Assembly (NCBI GenBank): GCA_027972325.1
Contig: JAPMOS010000294.1
Span: 1-33,096, forward strand
Direction of reading: 5' to 3'
Source of the DNA: Paratrimastix pyriformis
Taxonomy: Eukaryota > Preaxostyla > Paratrimastigidae
Length of the DNA: 33,096 nt
The notes beneath the pieces are model-generated. The model was given only the letters and a program-made list of their open reading frames with translations, was not told the origin of the DNA and made no database searches. Of this stretch, positions 1-7,870 are shown in pieces (position 1 is the first letter of the stretch; each line of letters starts with the position of its first letter). Position numbers and translations under genes: made by a program.

Positions 1-119
1 TGCCGGTCCATCCGGGTTGGAAAGGAGGACGCCCGGCACGCACCACACGGACGCCAAGATCGGCACACGAGATTGGGGAGGCAGAGGGAAGAGGAGGAGC
101 AGATGGACGTGAAGGAGGG

Positions 120-1004
120 TCAGAAGGGCGAGAAGTGGGAGGAGGTGGTGGAGGGGCGCCAGAACACTCGACTTGGCCGCAGCCGGCTTGGTCGGAGCGG
201 GGCTGCCCGCGCAAACGGCCCCTTGATCGCCTTCCATCCCGCCTGGGCGAGACCCAAGGCGGAGCGCGGCTTCCCCTGCTCAGTCTGGACCGGACCAGGG
301 GCCGGCACCGAGGCGGCAGGGGGGGGCGGAGGCGGGGGCGGCGTCACCTCCCGGGCAGGTGTGGAGGTCGCCTCCGTACGCGCAGCCTTCTTGGGCGAGG
401 GGCGAGGCGAACCCCCCTTTGCATCCGCGTGCTTCGGTGAGCGTGAACGGACGCGGGAGCGGGGAGTCTTGTTGCGCCTCGTCGCCGATGAATCAGATGA
501 TGAGTGAGACCGGGAATGGACACGTCCCGGTCCCCCACCACGTTGATGGGTACGCGTAGGAAAACGTTCTGGCGAAGTTGGAGGGTCAGACGAGTCGTCA
601 GTTGAGGATGCCGAAGAGTGGCGAGAATGAGATGGTGGAGCGTCGTCTCGATACTTGAGATAGCACTGCCACATAAACGAGGACAATAGTTTCTGGATCC
701 AGACGGCAATGCGATCCCGAGACACAGCTGGAGAACCCTTCTGCAGCGATTCAATGATGCCCTTCAACAAGGTACTCGAAGGAAGCGCTCCAGAAGAGAA
801 ACCCAAATGCCCAAAGAGTTTGCAAAATTCATCCAGCATCGAATTCTTGAAAGTAGAAATGTGGTCAAGGTCGTGGAAGACCAGATCATCTTCCTCAGCG
901 CGATTGAAAAATTCAATAAACACTTCGCGCTTGCCACATTGTGCGTGCTCTTTTAGAAAATGAGCTTGAAAGTCACTAAGGTGATTCTCCTCGGCAATAT
1001 GCAT
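120..1004 (-). CDS. Diverged relative of the half-element protein, SR/Pro-rich tail
   Basis: Open frame of about 294 codons, taking the ATG at 1004 (MHIAEENHLSDFQAHF); the frame extends seven codons further upstream without another ATG. Residues 1-120 are predicted helical and uncharged to acidic. The rest is low complexity, with Ser/Arg runs (SRSHSSSDSSATRR, RSRVRSRSP) and a poly-Pro stretch. The N-terminus aligns with the half-element proteins at 3171-4238 and 16123-17217: M-x-I-A-x-E...L-S....F...H-A, then a KLF...L block and an I.xxI/FI.QLL..L-type helix ending near FMWQ/LFQQ. By eye this is about 9 identities in the first 23 residues. The likely role is an ORF1-type nucleic-acid-binding protein of a retroelement, by analogy only. 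No element 3' end lies in the window, because the strand runs off its left edge. It could also be a host SR-like protein. Confidence 0.5.
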   Translation of the reverse strand: MHIAEENHLSDFQAHFLKEHAQCGKREVFIEFFNRAEEDDLVFHDLDHISTFKNSMLDEFCKLFGHLGFSSGALPSSTLLKGIIESLQKGSPAVSRDRIAVWIQKLLSSFMWQCYLKYRDDAPPSHSRHSSASSTDDSSDPPTSPERFPTRTHQRGGGPGRVHSRSHSSSDSSATRRNKTPRSRVRSRSPKHADAKGGSPRPSPKKAARTEATSTPAREVTPPPPPPPPAASVPAPGPVQTEQGKPRSALGLAQAGWKAIKGPFARAAPLRPSRLRPSRVFWRPSTTSSHFSPF

Positions 1005-1212
1005 GCACGAGGGAAGAACAAGCACGCATTTGAATGTGCTGATCGGCTAGAACCGGAGAAAACGTTTATGTCGTGCGGAAACCGTCAGCAGCGGGATCTG
1101 AGGAGACGATCGCGAAGTGCGTGTGCCAGCGGACATTCGTGGTGTCAGCGTGTGCCAGCGGACGTCAAGGAGGGATCGAAAAGGAGAAATGAAGTCTGTT
1201 TTTTTATTTAAC

Positions 1213-1392
1213 GTCGTCCCATAATTTTGGATGCTGTTCCACCGTCAAAAGGGCTGCGGATCCGCTCTGAGGAGACGTGTGGTGAGGGTGAAGCAATGTG
1301 AGAGTGCAGTGAATGTACGAGAGAAAGGTCGTTTTGAGTTTTTTCAAAGGGCGTCCCATAATTGCTTGGATGCTGTTCCACCGTCAAAGGGC
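1213..1392. repeat. Direct repeat pair, about 42 bp each
   Basis: The units lie at 1213-1254 and 1351-1392. Both read CGTCCCATAATT, then a short variable stretch, then TTGGATGCTGTTCCACCGTC, then an A run and GGGC. The 96 bp between them are not repeated. Shorter GTGTGCCAGC(G)G words recur at about 1121, 1148 and 1613. No coding frame crosses the pair. The segment 1005-1930 otherwise shows nothing I can assign; it lies 5' of the minus-strand ORF and may hold its leader. Confidence 0.7.
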
Positions 1393-1737
1393 AGCGCTCG
1401 GGGTGGGTCCGAACGAAGGAAATTATCTGAGTCCCATTCTCCGGAGACCAGGACGTGGAAGAGTCCTGATTTATTGTTCGAACTAAACTTTTATGTTAAT
1501 CCGCTCACTGAGCCGCTCAGGGGTCCAGGATACTGGATTCTCGCGACGCGAGGTTTTCTCCTCATCAGCTGAATTATTCGACCAAAACTTCCCGAGACTG
1601 GCGAGAAGGGCGTGTGCCAGCCGTAGCTCGTCCTACAAGGGGGAACGAAAAGAGATGGCGTGAAACAGTGACGTGGGAGCCGTTGTTGGTAATGATTTTC
1701 ATGAAAACCGCGGGGCTCACGACTGACTGGGCGAGTA

Positions 1738-1819
1738 GGGTGGGTCTGTCCACGAAAACCCGCGGTCCCTCACTACAGAGTGGTTGGAGTGGGGTGGGTC
1801 TGTACACGAAAACCCGGGC
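1738..1819. repeat. Direct repeat pair, 28 bp each
   Basis: The units at 1738-1765 and 1792-1819 read GGGTGGGTCTGT-(C/A)-CACGAAAACCCG and then diverge. A weaker echo (GGGTGGGCTCGTCCACGAAA) occurs in the 3' part of the unrelated LINE near 30715. From 1820 to 2253 I see no gene and no convincing repeat. Confidence 0.6.
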
Positions 1820-2295
1820 TCCGAGCGTCGAACTTTTTCTATAGAAATCCAAAGTCCATAGCGTCGACAAACCCTGGAACAGCACCCTTCACTGGCTCCT
1901 TCCACTGTTTTCGACGGTACCAACACAGAAGGACAGGGAGAAATATCGGGGGCCGATGATCACAGCAGCTGCCCACCCCACGTGCCCCGTCCAGCCCGCC
2001 GGATACTTCACTCACCGCCCGCCCGTATCCGCAACAACAACAGCCCCACTTCTTGCCCCCTCGCGCCAGCCCGGGCCCTGGGGACCTCGTCGGTCGGGAT
2101 GCGGAGGACGAGCCTCCGTCCCACCGCCCCGAATCCAAATCGCGATCCTTCCAGTTTGGTTTGGTCCGGGGCGGTGGAACCCGCTCGTCGCAAACCACCG
2201 CCGTCGGCCACCGATCTGCAACCATGCGGCCTCGGTACGATGACCGTCTTGCCGTGTGTGTGTGTGATACTTCCAGCTTTCGCCGGGTCCGTGCT

Positions 2296-2309
2296 CGGGC
2301 AGAAGCCCG
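2296..2309 (-). other. 3'-terminal hairpin of LINE copy 1
   Basis: Stem CGGGC/GCCCG with loop TTCT when read on the minus strand, 30-40 bases before the (CA)n tail. The other two family copies have loop TTCG at the same place. It is probably the remnant of a 3' recognition structure for the reverse transcriptase. Confidence 0.6.
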
Positions 2310-2422
2310 CGGTAACATGAACCCCGGTTCCGCCCTCCCGCGGATAAACTCGCAGGATGGGATCCCAAGAGGCCACGCTGGGTCGGCTACCGTCCCCGAG
2401 GGACGGTCACCGCCGACCCGGA

Positions 2423-2853
2423 CTACGTCTCCTCGTTCATCCCTTCTTCATTTTTCTCGTTCTTCTTTCGTTGCGCGATCGCCAGCAGCATAGTTTTGCG
2501 GAGTGCACCATTTCGCTCCTCACTCCCTTTGGGTGTCTTCATCCACAATCCCCAACTCTGCTGCCAGTCTGCAATCATTCGCGTACATCTCTCGAAATCC
2601 GCACCGCCTCCGAAGTCTTCCCGCAACTTTCCGCACCACCCTCTGAGATCCCTCCAGTTGTGGAGCACCTCGCCCTCCTTCCCCAGTCAGCCTCCACCTT
2701 CCGCGCACCCGCCTCTTTCCGAAGCATATTCTCCAAAGCCCACAACGGGCAGATCCATCGGAAATCTCCGGGCCCTCTGGTTCTCAAAGAGCAGGATGCC
2801 CACGTCGAAGCCTTCCCTGCACCTTTCTCCCCTGTCCGCCAGAAGCTCGGCAG
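2423..2853 (-). pseudogene. LINE copy 1 ORF2, last part of C-terminal domain
   Basis: This continues ORF2 on the 3' side of half-element A and ends at a stop after QRKKNEKNEEGMNEET, the same basic/acidic end as copies 2 and 3. Recognisable blocks include WALENMLRKEAGARKVEAD and a Cys-containing stretch, spread over more than one frame because of small indels. The function of this end is unknown. The (KN)(E)-rich tail is conserved in all three copies, so it was under coding constraint. Confidence 0.7.
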
Positions 2854-2864
2854 CCAGAAGCCGA
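2854..2864. repeat. Target-site duplication of half-element A (3' side)
   Basis: CCAGAAGCCGA, the same 11 bases as at 4306-4316. In the uninterrupted LINE copy 2 the equivalent site near 6272-6282 is present once with one difference, which is direct evidence for insertion here. Confidence 0.9.
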
Positions 2865-2940
2865 TTGTTGTGATACTATTTCGACTGCCAGTAACTGCGC
2901 GCAAAACACAGAAACTGAAACAGAAGAAAATCCGTTCATC

Positions 2941-2954
2941 CGGTCGAAACCGGC
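2941..2954 (-). other. 3' hairpin of half-element A
   Basis: Minus strand CCGGT-TTCG-ACCGG inside TGTTACCCG...GGATGAACGGA. It matches the LINE 3' hairpin in position and loop, with two compensated pairs in the stem. Confidence 0.8.
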
Positions 2955-3170
2955 GGGTAACATGCCGACCTACACCCCTCAGGGTAAACAGACGGCATGG
3001 CGGGAAAGAGAGAGACTGGAATGTCGCCAGGAAACAGAATCGTTCAAACACTTGACAGCAAACAGAAGGAACATCAAAAGAAAGAACGCTGGGGGACAAA
3101 AGGATCCAACACTGAGACACGGGACACGAGGAACAATGAAAGGGGCGAAGGAAGCAAAAGACAAGAACAG

Positions 3171-4238
3171 TTAGAACGAAAATATTCCCGAACCCAGCCT
3201 GGGGGGCGGAACCCATCCACCATGACCTACCACCCGGTAGGACAGGCGCACGGGCCCTGAATCCACCCCACACACGCTCCCTTCCAAAGGCCCACGGTTG
3301 GCAACAGGCGAGAGGTCGGAGAGGCTAATCTTCGGAGGCACGGCAGAAGCGGCATGGTCGGGCGTCGAGGTAGCACGAGCGGGCGGCAGGCACAGCACAA
3401 GGGGACACACCAGCAACAGAGGCAGCAACAGGGGCGCAACAGGGGCAACAGGGCAGCAACAAAGGGGCAGCAACAGGCAGGTGGTGCAGGTGCAGGTGCA
3501 GGTGCAGGTGCAGGTGCAGGTGCAGGTGCAGGCAGGTGCAGGCAGGTGGTGCAGGTGCAGGCGCAGGCGCAAAGCCGGAGCATGAGATGAAGTCGGAGCC
3601 GGAACAGGGCCGGCTTGGCGAATGGGTTCGCCAAGGTGAGGTGCTCTTGGGGCAGCGGAAGAGGCAAATGGATTGCTCGAAGAAGGGAACGGGCTCTCCT
3701 TCTTCCCGCTGGACGATCGCCATCGATGATCGGGTGGCGAGTTCCACCTCCACCTCAAGTTGCTTTGGACCACGGTATGTAGTCTCCCCAACAGATAGAG
3801 GACCTGTTCTGGCGGTGTGCGGTGTTTGTCCACAGACGAGCCGCGCGATGATTCTTGTGGCACGTGGCAGTCGAAAGTTCGCACATTCGATTGCTGGAAC
3901 AATAAAGCCCCAAGAAGTTGGAAAATAAACTGGCTGATCGCTTCAGGCTGCTTCTTCGGATTGTCCTCCAGCAGCATGTGCACCGTGCGTTCGATGATCT
4001 CATAGCGTGGGGCCCGGTGCTCATTGACGACCAATGAACTGAAGAGCTTCATAAGCTCCAAACGCATCCAAGGAGAGAGCTTGTCCAATGGAGCTGAAGA
4101 GGGGGACCACAGATGCCGACCCAACTCATCTTGAAGATACTCTACCATAGGGTCGTCACGACTTTGGATCTCGGCGTGATCCATAATAAAGTTGGAATCG
4201 TCCTTACTGAGCTCGTCATGCTCAGTGGCGATCTCCAT
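3171..4238 (-). CDS. Half-element A protein (ORF1-like)
   Basis: 355 codons from the ATG at 4238 (MEIATEHDELSKDDSNF). Residues 1-115 form an acidic, helix-rich domain (LELMKLFSSL, ISQFIFQLLGALLFQQ). A Ser/Pro linker follows, then a hexanucleotide-repeat region, then PPKIS.SDLSPVANRG. The first 150 residues match half-element B except for a Q/L change near residue 24. After about residue 150 the two copies read different frames, because of small indels before the repeat. Here the hexamer is read as Cys-Thr, in B as Pro-Ala. No catalytic motif was seen. The inferred role is an RNA-binding or multimerising protein of the element. The family is not one I recognise beyond this window. Confidence 0.7.
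   Translation of the reverse strand: MEIATEHDELSKDDSNFIMDHAEIQSRDDPMVEYLQDELGRHLWSPSSAPLDKLSPWMRLELMKLFSSLVVNEHRAPRYEIIERTVHMLLEDNPKKQPEAISQFIFQLLGALLFQQSNVRTFDCHVPQESSRGSSVDKHRTPPEQVLYLLGRLHTVVQSNLRWRWNSPPDHRWRSSSGKKESPFPSSSNPFASSAAPRAPHLGEPIRQAGPVPAPTSSHAPALRLRLHLHHLPAPACTCTCTCTCTCTCTCTTCLLLPLCCCPVAPVAPLLLPLLLVCPLVLCLPPARATSTPDHAASAVPPKISLSDLSPVANRGPLEGSVCGVDSGPVRLSYRVVGHGGWVPPPRLGSGIFSF
3480..3565. repeat. (GTGCAG)n hexanucleotide tract in half-element A
   Basis: About 9 uninterrupted GTGCAG units from 3482, then interrupted units to 3565. It lies inside the coding region. It corresponds to the (CCTGCA)n/(CCTGCC)n tract at 16803-16895 in half-element B; unit number and interruptions differ, showing independent expansion or slippage. 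Confidence 0.9.
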
Positions 4239-4305
4239 GGCCAGAAACGGGCAGAACGCGGAGCAAAGGGAACGTGCAACGCCGAGACTTCAACCGGGGG
4301 GATCC

Positions 4306-4316
4306 CCAGAAGCCGA
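4306..4316. repeat. Target-site duplication of half-element A (5' side)
   Basis: CCAGAAGCCGA, identical to 2854-2864. Confidence 0.9.
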
Positions 4317-5640
4317 AACCCCCTTCCTCAATGATAAACAGCTCCTTCAATCGCATGTCCCCCCTCAAGGCCAATCCGACGCCATGCTGCGCCTCCATTC
4401 CCTGCACCGGCCGCGTCCGGTTGGGCTTACCCACCCCGTACGGGACGATTGCGATGCATCGGAAAGCTCTCTTCCCAGCTCTTCCCATTGGACTCTCTGC
4501 CCAATCGCCAATTGCCTTAAATAATCGGTCCATCTCTTCCTGGGGGTTGTACTCCGGGTTGGCAAAGATGAGGAGGTCACGATTCTCCTTGAACAGCCCA
4601 TATCCATCCAGTCTTCCACCCAAAAAACAATCATCTTTGCTGGGTGTTCTGAATTCGGGGAAGCTCAAATCGGCATTCCCAGGATGCGAGAATGCCATCG
4701 TTGTCAAACTGCCTGCTTGTCTGAGCAGAGAGGACACCACGTGGGGGGTCGTCCACTGGTTTCACAGGGTGCTCTTGTGGGTCTGCCCTTCTGCCATCTC
4801 CGTGCTCACTCCATCCGCGTACCGATCGCACAGGTTCGCCACTTCTGTTGAAAATGTTTCCCAGAAGCTGTCCCAGGTTCGGGCGCGGTACCAGCGCCCC
4901 CGCGATCGCTCGATGAGCTCCCAGAGTCTGTCCATCGCTATCTGCTTACCTCTCACCTGCACGCTTCGGCCCATAGGCTCCACCCATTTTTCTTGAGCAA
5001 TTGTTCTGCATCTTCTGCTCCTTCCCCCTTGTCCAGCCACGCGATCAGTTTGATCGCGTTGGCACCACTCCACCTTTCCGCGACACTGCCCATCATCGAA
5101 GGGCATTCGAAAACCAAATGGTTTGTACAATCTCTCGCCCCACACCAACATTTCCCCAATCCCCTCACCCGTTGGATGTAGAATCTGATGTTGGCCGTGA
5201 TGTAACGCTGCAAGATTGCCATCATGGCCAGTCTACCCGACATTTCACACCGCATGGTCTGCGTATTTATTCCGCCATTTCCCGTCTGAGCATTGATGAC
5301 CACTAGTGCATTCTTGCACTTCTGGGCTGTCCTGAAGATGCGCCCTTTGCGGCCCCACTCTTTTAGGTTTTCACGAAAATCTCCCTCCACCGTCTTTCCA
5401 TCGCTCCGTCGGACAAGCCGAAATCCCCAGGTCTGCTCTTGCGGCTCCTTGGTGCTCTCCAGTTTTATACTCTGGCCTGCAATCTTGTCCGCCAACCTAT
5501 TCCCCTCCGCATCCAGCGATGCCCCTGTCTCCTGGTGCCCCTTTACCCAAACCAGCCTGACCTCGCCCCTATGTTCCTCCAAGATTCGTTGGCCCCTCCG
5601 AAGAAGACCCTCAGCCTTCGACTCGATTAGGTCGGTCGGC
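4317..5640 (-). pseudogene. LINE copy 1 ORF2: RNase H C-terminal half, zinc finger, start of C-terminal domain
   Basis: The frame from about 5640 to 4953 is open over 229 codons. It has the RNase H end (VRLVWVKGHQETGASLD, then GNRLADKIAGQ with the catalytic His and Asp), a linker, and the finger CWCGARDCTNHLVFECP. Frame changes then lead into RLWELIERSRGRWYRARTW and the C-terminal domain (FSHPGNADLSFPEF, LLIFANPEYNPQEEMDRL, RCIAIVPYGVGK). Catalytic residues upstream in RNase H are absent because of the 5' truncation. The piece is useful as an outgroup: its zinc-finger frame is intact where copies 2 and 3 share a one-base loss. Confidence 0.85.
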
Positions 5641-5692
5641 GTCCAGTGTGTGTGTGTGTGTGATACTTCCCGGCTTACGCCGAGTCCGTTAT

Positions 5693-5706
5693 CGGGCCGA
5701 AGCCCG
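5693..5706 (-). other. 3'-terminal hairpin of LINE copy 2
   Basis: Minus strand CGGGC-TTCG-GCCCG within TGTTACCCG...ATAACGGACTCGG, ahead of AGTATCAC(CA)n. Confidence 0.8.
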
Positions 5707-5825
5707 CGGGTAACATCGACCTCCCGGTCCGCCCTCCCCGCGAGACAAGCTCGCAAGAAGGAACGCCCCAAGTGGTCCATGGGTCGGCTCGCGCCCACAA
5801 GGGGCGGTCACCGCCGACACTCGGA

Positions 5826-6984
5826 CTACGTCCCTTCGTCCATCCCTTCCTCGTTCTTCTCGTTCTTCTTCCGTTGCTTGATCGCTACAAGCATAGTTCT
5901 CCGCAGTCCACCCAGTTCGCTCCCAATCTCCTTCTGGGTCTCTTCATCCACAATCCCCAGCTCTGCTGCCAGTCTGCAGTCATTCGCGTAGATTTCCCTA
6001 AGCCCGCACCGTCTTCGCAGTCTCCCAGCAACTTTCTTCACCACACCTTCTGAAATCCCCCTCCAGTTATAGAGCACTTCGCCCTCCTTCGGACGCCCCT
6101 CATAGTCAGCCTCCACTCTTCGCGCTCCCGCCTCCTTTCGCAACATGTTCTCCAATGCCCACAAGGGGTCCATCGGGAATCTCTCTCGGGCCCGCTGGTT
6201 CTCGAAGAGCAGAATGCCCACGTCAAACGGGGCCTTCCCGCACCTTTCTCCCCCGTCCGCCAGAAGCTCGGCAGCCAGAAGCTGAAGCCCCCTTCCTCAA
6301 TGATAAACAGCTCCTTCAGTTGCATGTCCCCCCTCAGCGCCAAACCGACTCCGTGCTGCGCCTTCATTCCCTGCACCGGCCGCGTCCGGTTTGGCTTGCC
6401 CACTCCGTACGGGACTATCGCGATACATCGGAAGGCTCTCTTCCCAGCTCTACCAATTGGGCTCTCCGCCCAATCACCAATTGCCGTAAATAACCGGTCC
6501 ATCTCCTCCTGTGGGTTGTATTCAGGGTTGGCAAAGATGAGGAGGTCGCGATTCTCCTTAAACAACCCGTAGCCATCCAGTCTTCCACCCAAAACCAGTC
6601 ATCCTTGCTGGGCGTTCTGAATTCAGGGAAGCTCAAATCGGCATTCCCAGGATGCGAGAATGCCATCGTTGTCAAACTGCCTGCTTGTCTGAGCAGAGAG
6701 GACACCACGTGGGGGTCGTCCACTGGTTTCGCAGGGTGCTCTTGTGGGTCTGCCCTTCTGCCATCTCCGTACTCATCCCATCCACATATCGATCGCAGAG
6801 GTTCGCCACTTCTGTGGTGAACATTTCCCAGAAGCTGTCCCAGGTTCGGGCGCGGTACCAGCGCCCCCGCGATCGCTCGATGAGCTCCCAGAGTCTGTCC
6901 ATCGCTATTTGCTTACCTCTCACCTGCACACTTTGACCCATAGGCTCCACCCATTTTTCTTGGAGCAATTGTTCTGCATCTTCT
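5826..6984 (-). pseudogene. LINE copy 2 ORF2, C-terminal domain
   Basis: It follows the zinc finger and ends at the stop after KKNEKNEEGMDEGT (5826). The long open stretch 6592-6038 carries GGRLDGYGLFKENRDLLIF, then ANPEYNPQEEMDRLFTAI, then RCIAIVPYGVGKPNRTRP. The NPEY motif followed by a hydrophobic strand ending in P recalls the NPPY motif region of N6-adenine methyltransferases, but Pro is replaced by Glu and no clear SAM motif is seen. The last part (WALENMLRKEAGARRVEADY to the end) is open from 6221. About three frame changes separate the blocks. Confidence 0.7.
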
Positions 6985-7870
6985 GCTCCTTCCCCTTGTC
7001 CAGCCACGCGATCAGTTTGATCGCATTGGCACCACTCCACCTTTCAGCGACACTGCCCATCATAGCCGGGCATTCAAAACCAAATGGTTCGTATAGTCTC
7101 TCGCCCCACACCAACATTTCCCATCCCCTTCACCATTGATGTAGAATCTGATGTTGGCCGTGATGTACCGCTGCAAGATTGCCATCATGGCCAGTCTGCC
7201 CGACATTTCGCATCTCATGGTCTGCGTATTTATTCCGCCATTTCCCGTCTGAGCATTGATGACCACCAGTGCGTTCTTGCGTTTCCGGGCCGCCCTGGAG
7301 ATGCGTCCGCGGCGGCTGAAGGACTGGAGGCTTGTGCGAAAGTCTCCCTCCACCTCCTCCCCGTCGCATTGGTGAACCAACCGAAAACCCCAGGTCCGTT
7401 CCTGTTGCACCTTGCCTATGTCCTGTTTGATGCTTTGCCCGGCAATCTTGTCTGCCAATCTGTTCCCCTCCGCATCCAGCGATGCCCCTGTCTCCTGGTG
7501 CCCCTTCACCCACACCAGCCGGACACCCCCCTGTGCTCCTTCAGAATTCGCTGTCCCTTCGGAGGAGGCCCTCGGCCTTCGACTCGATCAGGTCCGTCGG
7601 TGTCCAGTCGTCCTTCATCAGCCTCTCCACCCATCCCTTTGCCACCTTACTGTCCGTGCGCACCTCCACGTTTGCATCCTGTCCCACTCTGATGGCTTCC
7701 AGGATGGCTTCCAGCTCTGCCTCATTGTTTGTTTGCCCTTTTCCCGTGCACCTTCTCCCGACCCGCACAGCCAGTGCCCCATTGGACAGCCGCTCCACCA
7801 CCGCCAATGCAGCTCGCCGGTCCTTCTTCTTCTTGGTCGCGCTACCATCTGTGTAAAAAGTCCGCCACTT
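6985..7870 (-). pseudogene. LINE copy 2 ORF2: RNase H and zinc finger
   Basis: RNase H type I with all four acidic/His landmarks: FYTDGSATKKKKD near 7855, NEAELEAILEAI, VRTDSKVAKGWV, and VKGHQETG...GNRLADKIAG. The frame changes between TPTDLIESKAEGLLRR and the VKGHQ block. The zinc finger CWCGARDYTNHLV follows at 7060-7130, and the frame is lost right after it (VLNARL instead of VFECP) by one missing base. Copy 3 has the same loss; copy 1 does not. Confidence 0.85.

Larger units (their letters stand above)
2865..4305 (-). mobile_element. Half-element A: ORF1-only retroelement, HAL1-like
   Basis: A 1.44 kb unit inserted in LINE copy 1. Read on the minus strand it starts (GGAT)CCCCCCGGTTGAAGTC, has about 65 bases of leader and one long ORF, then a 3' UTR with a UUCG-loop hairpin, and ends AGTATCAC(AA)CAA. 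An 11-bp duplication flanks it. It has no reverse transcriptase, endonuclease or LTR. Half-element B (16060-17555) is a second copy, nearly identical over the first 150 codons. The structure resembles HAL1 elements of mammals (an L1 ORF1 without ORF2), which move in trans. The likely helper is the USP-bearing LINE, given the shared 3' hairpin and shared terminal AGTATCACA. Confidence 0.85.
2254..5650 (-). mobile_element. LINE copy 1 (USP-bearing family), 5'-truncated, split by half-element A
   Basis: The strand reads from RNase H (WTPTDLIESKAEG at about 5640) through the zinc finger and C-terminal domain to a 3' end at AGTATCAC followed by (CA)n at 2254-2266. Without the inserted half-element it is about 1.95 kb. 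It aligns along its whole length with the 3' parts of copies 2 and 3, but is clearly more diverged from both than they are from each other. Its 5' end directly abuts the (CA)n tail of copy 2. No target-site duplication was found. It keeps the reading frame through the zinc finger, where copies 2 and 3 are both one base short. Confidence 0.9.

Noticed and set aside
73-507. 144-codon plus-strand frame with a Gly run
   Set aside because: Antisense to the SR/Pro-rich ORF at 120-1004, which has better composition and a homologue in the window.
2240-2270. Target-site duplication for LINE copy 1, 2 or 3
   Set aside because: I compared the flanks of all three copies and found no convincing direct repeat, so none is annotated.
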